The translations under genes and the position numbers were made by a program. DNA of 64,000 bases from assembly GCF_965363235.1 (NCBI RefSeq), contig NC_134842.1, forward strand, positions 2,197,112 to 2,261,111, given 5' to 3'. Shown here piece by piece: positions 56,441 to 64,000 of this stretch. Each line of letters begins with the position of its first letter. Positions within the stretch are counted from its first letter, which is position 1. A model generated the notes under the pieces. It was not told the origin of the DNA. It did no database searches and saw only the letters and a program-made list of their open reading frames with translations. Origin of the DNA: Mytilus galloprovincialis (Eukaryota; Mollusca; Bivalvia; Mytilida; Mytilidae).

Positions 56441-57119
56441 AACCAAACATAGTGGTCAAAATTGTCAAAATAGTGGTAAAGTAGTCATCATCGTGTCACA
56501 ATCTCAATCAGAACAAAAACCTCAAATATCTAACAAAGAAGCCCTAAAAAAACATGATTATAATTAAACAGCCACGTACATTGCTTACTTATTTTTTTGT
56601 ATTTTATTAATGTATGCTAAATCAACCAATAAAGGATTGAAATATTTTAAGTCCTGTGATGCAACAGATCCATACATAAAATTGTTTTGCTTTTATCTAG
56701 ATGTTACTTCACCATGTAAAATTTACTATAGACAAAAGTAATTCTATTAAGTTCATTTCATGCTACCAAATTTGTGTTAAAGCTTCTAAAACATTTGACC
56801 TTGAGCATACTTGAAGGTCAGTCATGACATGTGTGTCATATGTTGGAAATTGACAATATCCTTTCTTATGGTATTTACTCAAAACTCATTTCATAAACTT
56901 TTACCACACTACCGTAACATGAATAAGAGGTCCAATTCATGAATTTATCAGACTAACACATACAATGGCCATAATAATTTCCCCTGTAATAAAATTCTAG
57001 AATTGACCTCAATAAGGGACCAGATCAGATAGCGTATAACAATGTTCATGTTATGATCATGTACATTCCCACAAAACACACTTCCAAAATAGGCATGTGC
57101 TCTTGAAACAAAAACTGTT

Positions 57120-57235
57120 CCAATACCAGGAAAAATTAGTATCACAAAAATACTGAAACTCCGAGGAAAATTCAAAACAGAAAGTACCTAATCGGATGGC
57201 AAAATCAAAAGCTCAAACGGATGGATAACAATTGA
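57120..57235 (+). repeat. Dispersed repeat ('actgaactccgagg' family)
   Basis: 'gtatcacaaaaatactgaa', 'aactccgaggaaaattcaaa', 'aaaatcaaaagctcaaacgg'. Truncated after ~115 bp. Confidence 0.6.
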
Positions 57236-57589
57236 AAAAGAAGTTTAATGGTAACCATTACCAAATGGTTGATTCATATGATGATGATTTGTCTCAGCTC
57301 ACTGTCTTTCGCTGTCTTAGAACTTTAGATACAAGAAAAGATGTCTGATCTGTAGATTTAGTTATGAAGTCATATTCTGTGACTTTGACCGTGTTGATTC
57401 ACATAGCTGATAGTGCATGCATTGTAGAAAATACTTAGCTGGTCAAGGCACAAAGTCAGTAAACTTTTGGAGTTTGTTATTTCCAGATTTCTTTTTTTTT
57501 TTTTGCCTTCACTTGTAGCTTTTAACAAATTTATGATATTTGAACATTGTTAAAATGCTCTAATTTATCATCACCAGAATATTAAATTC

Positions 57590-57770
57590 GTCTGTGTGTG
57601 TTACATTGTTGTTTGGTTTTTTGTTGCACTTTAGTCTCTGTTGTTTCCTTGTTTTCCCCTTATATGTGATGTTTTTCCCTCGGTTTTAGTTTGTTACTGG
57701 GATTTGTTTTCTCTCAATCGAGTTTAAATGACTTTCAAACAGTTGTATACTATTGTTGCCTTTATTTCTG
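57590..57770 (-). repeat. 'pagtat' repeat, minus strand
   Basis: 'gtttttccctcggttttag', 'tttgttactgggatttgt' and 'tttcaaacagttgtatacta'. Confidence 0.6.
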
Positions 57771-57779
57771 CTTTTTTTA

Positions 57780-59422
57780 AATGTATGATTTTTTTTATTA
57801 TAAATCTTGTTGGTGCATTTTTTTTATAGGTTCTGACTGCAAGTAAATTCTAAGTGGTTCATTTGAAGAACAACAATCAAGAGATTGTCAAATATATGAA
57901 TTTATCCATCAGCCATTTCAGATATCTATATATATGAAAATACACAACTAACACATGTAACAGTTAAAAATACTTTTATTTTTCTTTTATTTCTGTCCCT
58001 GTCAAACAGAATGAATTCAACCGCTTCTTCTACAGCAGCGTTTTCAAGATGGATTCAGAGCATTAAATCCTAAAATTATGATATTTATTTAAAAACAGAG
58101 AGAAAAAGTTCTGTATATTTGTACAACTTCATGAATAATACATATTTGAAGCACAACATATAGCTGCCATTAAATGTGCCATAGTGTCTTATTGAAATAT
58201 TTCTGTAACATTATAAAATATAATATAGAATGAATGATTGTAGATCTGTCTATCCAATAGTGTAAGTAAGAAAGCATACAATATAAGTTTTTCTGATAGT
58301 AATAAAATCAAAGTGCAAAATAATTAACAGCCATCTTGCTGTGACAATTATCAAATAAAAATGAGAAAATTTCATGTCAAGAAAATTTCAGTGTAATATA
58401 CATTTACTTTTCAATATGATGAATTTAAAATGAGCTATGAATGTTAAACAATGATGCGTTGTACATATAAACATAAAGTTGTACAGTACTGTGTAGTTTG
58501 GTTGCTGACACATGAATGTATACCTAACATCTCATTGATTTTATATTTCATCTCATATTTCATTTCTATTTTAATCATTTAATCTTATAAAAAAAAGTTG
58601 AATTTATAAGACTTTTTACTAAAAAAAAATATATTAAATGTAAGGATTTTCATCTGGGTCCTTTTTAAGTTATTGTAGATCATATTTAAAAGACCTTTCA
58701 CAAACAAAATAAAAGTTTAAAAAATGCTTTTAAGGTATTTACATTTTTTCAGCATGAATATTAAAATTCATGAAGATGTAAATTCATCAAACTTACATAT
58801 CATCAAAAGCTTATGTTTACCACCTTGTGTCTTATTCTGTACACAAATGTCAGTTCTTGTAATTGTATTTAGAGCTGTTCCAGAAAAGCATAGTACACAG
58901 GGAAGGCACTTTGACCCCTACACATAAGCTGGAGTCAGTGAAATTGTAATAGAAATTCTAAATTTTCCTTAATAGAATATTACCTCACTCTGAAGCTTGG
59001 TTCAAAGTATGCTTAAATGGAACAGCACCTATCTGTTTTAAGAAAAGATCAAAAACATTCTTCTTTATTTACCTATCTTGGTTTTTTTTCTGCACACAAA
59101 AATACTCTCAATTTGTTCTTTCTATCAAATACTATCTACTTTCTTGTTTTCCAATTATTCACTAGAACTGTGTTATGTATGAAAACTGCAAAGGCAATAA
59201 CAAATTCTTAAAAAAAAAGTGAAAATAAGAGAAATTCTGTGACCTGAAATAAGACAACTATCATTTAAATCCAAAGGATATCTTCTCTTTTTTTTTACCT
59301 TCACATTTGTTTCTGAAGATTTTTCACTCATCTATGCATCCAGTTTTACAAGTTTTTCTGAATATGTCAAATCTTGTAAAATGAGTAGAGACAACTTTGA
59401 TACCCCTATAACTGTGTATCCA
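57780..59422 (-). other. ZCCHC8: Probable ZCCHC8 3'UTR and flank
   Basis: AT-rich sequence downstream of the stop codon that is free of the repeats filling the rest of the window. Candidate minus-strand AATAAA signals (TTTATT on the plus strand) occur near 59,064, 58,084 and 57,976, so the transcript end cannot be fixed. Confidence 0.4.
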
Positions 59423-60273
59423 TCATCTTTTCTTCCGTTTGATATTACTCCTAATTTTGTCTATCAATTTGGACATTTTACTATAACTTCCTGTTGAATC
59501 AGGCAAATTTTCAAACGGCATATGATCCTCTATACCTTGCCCAAAACTTGAAGCCGTGGGCAGCTTTTCTTTACTGACTGTTCTCATATAAATGGGAGTA
59601 CCATAGTCTTTCGAGATAGAATTACTCTTTGATAACTCTGATGAGCTGAGATTAATAAATGAGTCATCCATGTTAACCCCTGGCGTACCAGGAAGAGAAT
59701 TAGATGGACTTCCTGTCCCTAATTCACCAAACGTCTGTATAGATGTCGTTGATCCTTGACGTGTTAACTGAGCACCTGATAAATCTTGAAGACTTCCCTC
59801 CTCTTCCTCCTCTTCAATACTGTCGACCACCTGTAATTCTATGTCATCCACATTCTCATCTTGACAAAGTTTCTCCTGTATTAACTGGTATTGTTTTTCT
59901 AAATCGTCTAATGTAGGTGAAGTTGATCTTCCTGATTTAGCACTGAGTGCTGACAGCTGACGATGAATTGGACTGGGCATATCTGGAGTTGGAGGAGGTG
60001 TTCCTAATGGTAAAGGAGGCTTACCAGGAGGTGTAGCCATAGGTAAAGGAGGTTGACCTGATAATGGGGTATGTCCTCTCCTACGTAGGATTTCCTCAGG
60101 TGTGGGTGGAGGTGTTCCCATTGGTAGAGGAGGTTTTCCTGGAGGTGTGTCACATGGTAAAGGAGGATTACCAGGTAGAGGAACACGTCTTTTATGTCTT
60201 CCTTCTGTTGCAACCGGGGAGCTACTGTACGGAGATAAAAATTCACCATTTCTGTCAGCATGAGTCTCATCAT
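59423..60273 (-). CDS. ZCCHC8: ZCCHC8 last exon (NEXT complex scaffold)
   Basis: C-terminal 282 residues. ZCCHC8 is the nuclear scaffold that joins the MTR4 helicase and RBM7 in the NEXT complex, sending non-coding RNAs to the exosome. Seen here: proline repeats of the form PPLPMGTPPPTP and PPGKPPLPLGTPP near the start; a helix with TLDDLEKQYQLIQEKL, matching human TLEELEEQQRRIWAAL; an acidic run (IEEEEEEG); a Ser-rich linker; then FGQGIEDHMPFENLPDSTGS, which matches the human C-terminal segment ending FEFENMAESTGMY that contacts MTR4. It ends in a basic IKRKKR. The exon starts at 60,273 after TTTACAG. An upstream in-frame ATG at 60,295 is intronic and rejected as a start. Human comparison is from memory. 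Confidence 0.9.
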
Positions 60274-61397
60274 CTGTAAAGGAAACAGAAATCATAGTAT
60301 ATGAAGAAATATCAGAAAATATGTTTTCGATTTTTTTCTACAAATTCAAGTGTTTTAAACAAAGCATATACATACTTTTTTACAAATAAAAAAGTTCAAC
60401 AAGATTACTACAGATAAGCAAAAACCCTGACATACTGGAAGTTTACATATGACTTATATTTAACAGGGGAGAACCTCTGTGTAACAAATTGATCAGTGCT
60501 GAATATCAAATTTTTCTGAGATATTTTTGGACATAAATTCTCCAATTAGAAATTAAGATGTAAGAGTGCTTACAGTGTTCTTTTCCCTTTGATTTACATT
60601 TCAAAGAGGCATAACTCTCAAAAAATATTTGAATAATGCTGCCTTTCAAGCTTATCTCATATTTTGCTGATGTTAACCTTGAAAATAAATCTCATCAATC
60701 TCCAAAGAGAAAATGAAGGAGTGATAGCACTTTAAAAATGAAAAACAAATATTAGATCTGTGCTTATTTTCGAACTTAATCAAAATATGACTGGTGTTCT
60801 TTAACCGCTGCCATAACTTCAGTCAGAAATATTGTCAAGGCATTAAAAATGTTTATTTTTAGTACCACTTACACTTCCTAGGAGCACGATGCCACAATCA
60901 AATTGAAATTGAGACTGATAAAGATATTACTCATGTAAAGCATTAATTTGAATAAAAAATTGTATCATGTAGTTAATACAAGAGAAATTCCTGCAACAAC
61001 AATAAAGAATTTTTGACACCACATCAAGTACATAAAAGTTTTAACCGCATTTACATATATTCCCCACATCATCATAAGATTTTATCTCCTCTCATCAAGG
61101 TAAATTAATCCACTTCAGATTTAAAGGTTTTTAAAGCTTTACGAATGTTATACTGGAATATTCATTTTTATTTGTGGGTTATATATTTTTTAGGTATAAA
61201 TAAACAAATTTACTTGTTGAAGAAAATGAAGTTTTCCTACAGAGCAGTATACAGAATTTGTAAAAATCGTAAAAATATTGTTTCCACTTTTAAAGGAGCC
61301 AAAAGAGTACCAACCCAATACCAAGCAACATGGCTACAGTATAAAAAATAATATATATTCTAATGGTTTAAGTATCCATTTACTTAATCACTCTCAC
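60274..61397 (-). other. ZCCHC8: ZCCHC8 intron
   Basis: Between GTGAGA (donor, 61,397-61,392) and TTTACAG (acceptor, ending at 60,274), phase 1. AT-rich; no gene inside. Confidence 0.8.
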
Positions 61398-61485
61398 CTT
61401 CTATTTCCATTTCAGCTTCTTCAACTTTCATCTTCTTTTTTGTAACTTGTTCGTCCTGTTCCAATTTTCTTTTTTTCATTGCATC
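61398..61485 (-). CDS. ZCCHC8: ZCCHC8 exon, basic linker
   Basis: 88 bases coding DAMKKRKLEQDEQVTKKK and an acidic end, plus one base of the next codon, which joins AT of the last exon to give Asp. Flanked by TTTCAG and GTGAGA. The Lys-rich KKRK suggests a nuclear localisation signal; human ZCCHC8 has a comparable SPKKQK stretch between its PSP region and proline repeats. The frame fits both neighbours without gaps. Confidence 0.85.
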
Positions 61486-61566
61486 CTGAAAGTATGAAAC
61501 AGAAGGTTAGAGTACCAGTGATGATGCCAGGAACACACAAATATAAAAATTTGAAGATGTGGTATG

Positions 61567-61720
61567 ATTAAAATTGAGAATGGAAATGTGTCAAAGAGAC
61601 AACAACCCGACCACAGAACAGACAACAGCAGAAGGTTCCCAATAGGTCTTCAATTCCGCGAGAAACACCCGACCCTATGATACAACTATCAACCAGAGAT
61701 CAAATGGAGTTGGTGTTATG
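61567..61720 (-). repeat. 'gcctcc' repeat fragment in a ZCCHC8 intron
   Basis: 'aaaattgagaatggaaatgt', 'gtcaaagagacaacaaccc', 'aacagcagaaggttcccaat' and 'ggtcttcaattccgcg' are the reverse complement of the 7,560-7,730 part. Confidence 0.75.
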
Positions 61721-62124
61721 ATAAGAAATTAGGACCTACAGAAACAATTGTTCTACCAACTGCATGTTTAACACACAGTTGATTGTTTCAATATTATAAT
61801 ACTGCTTATCAAATATGTAGCAAAAATTGTTTTTAAAGGTATTTTTCCTCCTGGGAAATATTGCCCACACCTTTGTATCTAACCTACAGCAAATATAAGT
61901 AAAATCTTTAAGTCAATCTTCAATGTGAGTCACTATGATGGCATAAGATGGGATGCATTCAAGCTTCTTTTTCATACCTTTTCAAGTTGATTTCAAACAT
62001 TTTTCTTTAAACTGATAGTTACTGTATTTTTGTGTTTTGGGACCGAAGGTCATTATTAATCTCCTTCACATACTACTTTTCAAACATAATAATAGATTTT
62101 TCCAATAATTAAAATAAATACTAC

Positions 62125-62202
62125 CATCATTTCTTGTCTTTGGAATAAAGCTGATTTAAGTTGATGAGGCTGTAATGGAGGGAAGCCTAACTCTGCATGC
62201 TC
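62125..62202 (-). CDS. ZCCHC8: ZCCHC8 exon, PSP-proximal segment
   Basis: 78 bases, exactly 26 codons, phase 0 at both ends: EHAELGFPPLQPHQLKSALF then QRQEMM. It parallels human EWRIFGSIPMQACQQKDVF at the same place after the YPGF motif. Acceptor TTTAG, donor GTAGTA. Confidence 0.85.
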
Positions 62203-62911
62203 CTAAAGAAAGAAAAAAAGTATATAACTGTGTTCATCATAAAAATAATGATAATGATTATTGCTACATTACAAAATTAGAACTATGCAAGACTGTATGG
62301 AATTTATAAATTTAAAGTACTTTGAGAATGGTGTTATGATGAACAAATTTTCAAATAATTATGAATAGAAGGAAATATTCCGGTATAAAAAAACGAAACT
62401 AAGTTAGAAAAATAATAGTTTAACCTACTGCTTATAAATATATATCACCCCTAATGAATGATCAAGATAATTCCATCACACCAAACAAGAACTAATGTAT
62501 GGTAAACAGGAAGAAGAAAAGCAACAAATCTTCAAACATGTCATCAAACATAGAGACAATTTCAGAAAACTAAATGTAGATCAGAAACAAAACTGCAAAC
62601 ATGTCATACAGTATATCAAGTTGAACCTTGGTACTAAACATCATAGAGCTACAATTAATGTTGCTGAGAAAATGTGATAGAAATTTAATGTAACTGCATT
62701 TCAAATTCAGGATTTATCTCTTCTTCACAAAGAAAGTAAAAGAGTAACAATAATGAAGGAATGTGACAATACCTTCCATACTATATTTCAAATATGTTGC
62801 TTATCTCCCCTATTTAGTTAATATGTATAAGTTTTTGATATAAGAACCCTGAAGTAAAATCTAAAACACCTGGGAACTCTAGTCACAGATAGCTGAATAA
62901 ACAATACTTAC

Positions 62912-62982
62912 ATCAACCAAGTCTTCAGATAACTCTACAGTAAATCCTGGGTAGTCCATTATTTTGTTGGGATCTATTTGGG
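62912..62982 (-). CDS. ZCCHC8: ZCCHC8 exon with YPGF motif
   Basis: 71 bases (2 + 23 codons): QIDPNKIMDYPGFTVELSED then LVD. It corresponds to human SKLVNYPGFNISTPRGIPDE, just after the PSP domain that binds the RNA-recognition partner. Acceptor TTACAG, donor GTAAGT. The 5' neighbour exon, carrying PSP and the zinc knuckle, is not in the window. Confidence 0.85.
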
Positions 62983-64000
62983 CTGTAACATAAATCAAAT
63001 TTAATCCACAATTCAACCTGGGTAGTCTTTTAATTCTGTTTGATATAACTGGGCTGTTATAAATAAAAACTTTCATAATCTTTGATTAAAGCCTTTTCTT
63101 TTCTTTCTGGATTTTTGCATTTTTAGTATGTCATTTTAATATTTTTCTAACTTATAAAACAGCTGCTAAACAAAAATTGTTTAGGCAAAAGTAGTTATAT
63201 ATATATATGTTAAGTCTGATGTGAGAAGGTAATGTTTTAAAGTGTTAGTAGTACATAATAATTCTGTAAAATTAGAACGAGTACTGATGCATGATTAAGG
63301 TAGTAAGTCTCTTAATACTTCCTGTGCAACACATTTGACAATGTTGACCACTGTACAATATACATGCTCACCAAAAAATATTAACTTCAAGTGTAATTTA
63401 TTTTTCAATATAAACAAGTGTTTATATTGGAATAATTAGTAATCAAGGGGACATAAATCTTCTTTTTTTTAACTGAAAAAAATCTGGAATGAACAACATT
63501 TCTCTATAATACAACTAAATCTAATGGTAACACTGAATTATTTTATCATGCCAAAAGAATCCCATTATATCATGGTTCTATTGACAAATGTGTTCTTCAG
63601 TTAAATTTCTCAGATGACATAGTAAATAACATACATTTATGTTAGTTAAACCTAAAATTCCTTTTAAAAAACAGAACAAATTTAAATTGTCAATTTTAAG
63701 TATGACGTTTTAATTGTCTGAACCTTACTTCTATAAATTATTTCAGAAATGAGGTTTAAAATAACAAAACCAAGAAACCATACAAATCTAATGCAGGATT
63801 GGTTTTGAAAGAGGCAATGCCTACAAAATGAGAACACAATATTTCAATATGATATATGCAGCATTTGAGAAGGGGTAATTGAGACTCATTTTTGGCCCAG
63901 TTATGCATTGAGTACATAAAGACAATTTTTTCTTGCTTCTTGAATTTGAAATTAAAACACATCAAAAATCTACAAGATAACAACTATATTAAAACTTGCT
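62983..64000 (-). other. ZCCHC8: ZCCHC8 intron, continues beyond window
   Basis: I looked for the PSP and CCHC exons on the minus strand and found no splice-flanked frame with their signatures, so the preceding exon should lie past 64,000. Confidence 0.6.

Noticed and set aside
60274-60295. ATG at 60,295 as the start of a 290-residue intronless protein.
   Set aside because: The bases before 60,273 are a splice acceptor (TTTACAG), and upstream exons join in frame with a match to ZCCHC8.

Overview
The window reads as AT-rich nuclear DNA from a bivalve mollusc, most likely a mussel (Mytilida). It has spliced genes with long introns. It is saturated with short dispersed repeats that I recognise from memory as common in mussel assemblies; no database search was run. 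One recognisable conserved gene lies at the right edge, a family of three small unrecognised genes lies in the middle, and most of the rest is mobile-element debris.

Layout. 1-2,000: non-coding, with a 24-bp minisatellite. 2,800-11,065: several decayed copies of one reverse-transcriptase (RT) element on both strands, each followed where intact by the same 3' tail. 8,960-13,085: palindromic, MITE-like sequences. 13,180-49,700: a region built by tandem duplication. One unit consists of the RT tail, a ~0.6-0.8 kb module, repeat-rich spacer and an 82-codon gene with its promoter and a probable 3'UTR intron. Full units carry genes at 17,280, 26,072 and 48,562. Two further modules (32.4-34.5 kb) have no gene. 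The fifth module was split by a young Ty3/Gypsy LTR element (35,162-44,626, minus strand), and a second, truncated LTR element lies just behind it (44,855-46,582). 49,700-57,800: repeats, including a TTAA-flanked MITE and three head-to-tail copies of one repeat. 57,800-64,000: the 3' end of ZCCHC8 on the minus strand, the last four coding exons plus probable 3'UTR, with upstream exons outside the window.

Biology. ZCCHC8 is the scaffold of the nuclear exosome targeting (NEXT) complex; the visible exons cover the end of the PSP region, the proline-rich repeats and the C-terminal segment that contacts MTR4. The most novel item is the 82-aa family. All three copies are open and equal in length. 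They share a 15-residue core in which seven codons vary only synonymously, while the flanks change quickly. Two share a TATA-like box 5 bp from a perfect 17-bp nuclear-receptor-type palindrome, and all three share a GATA motif and a splice donor 14-15 nt after the stop. I recognise no known family. The Gypsy element carries an extra C2H2 zinc-finger ORF in the env position, behind a strong splice acceptor.
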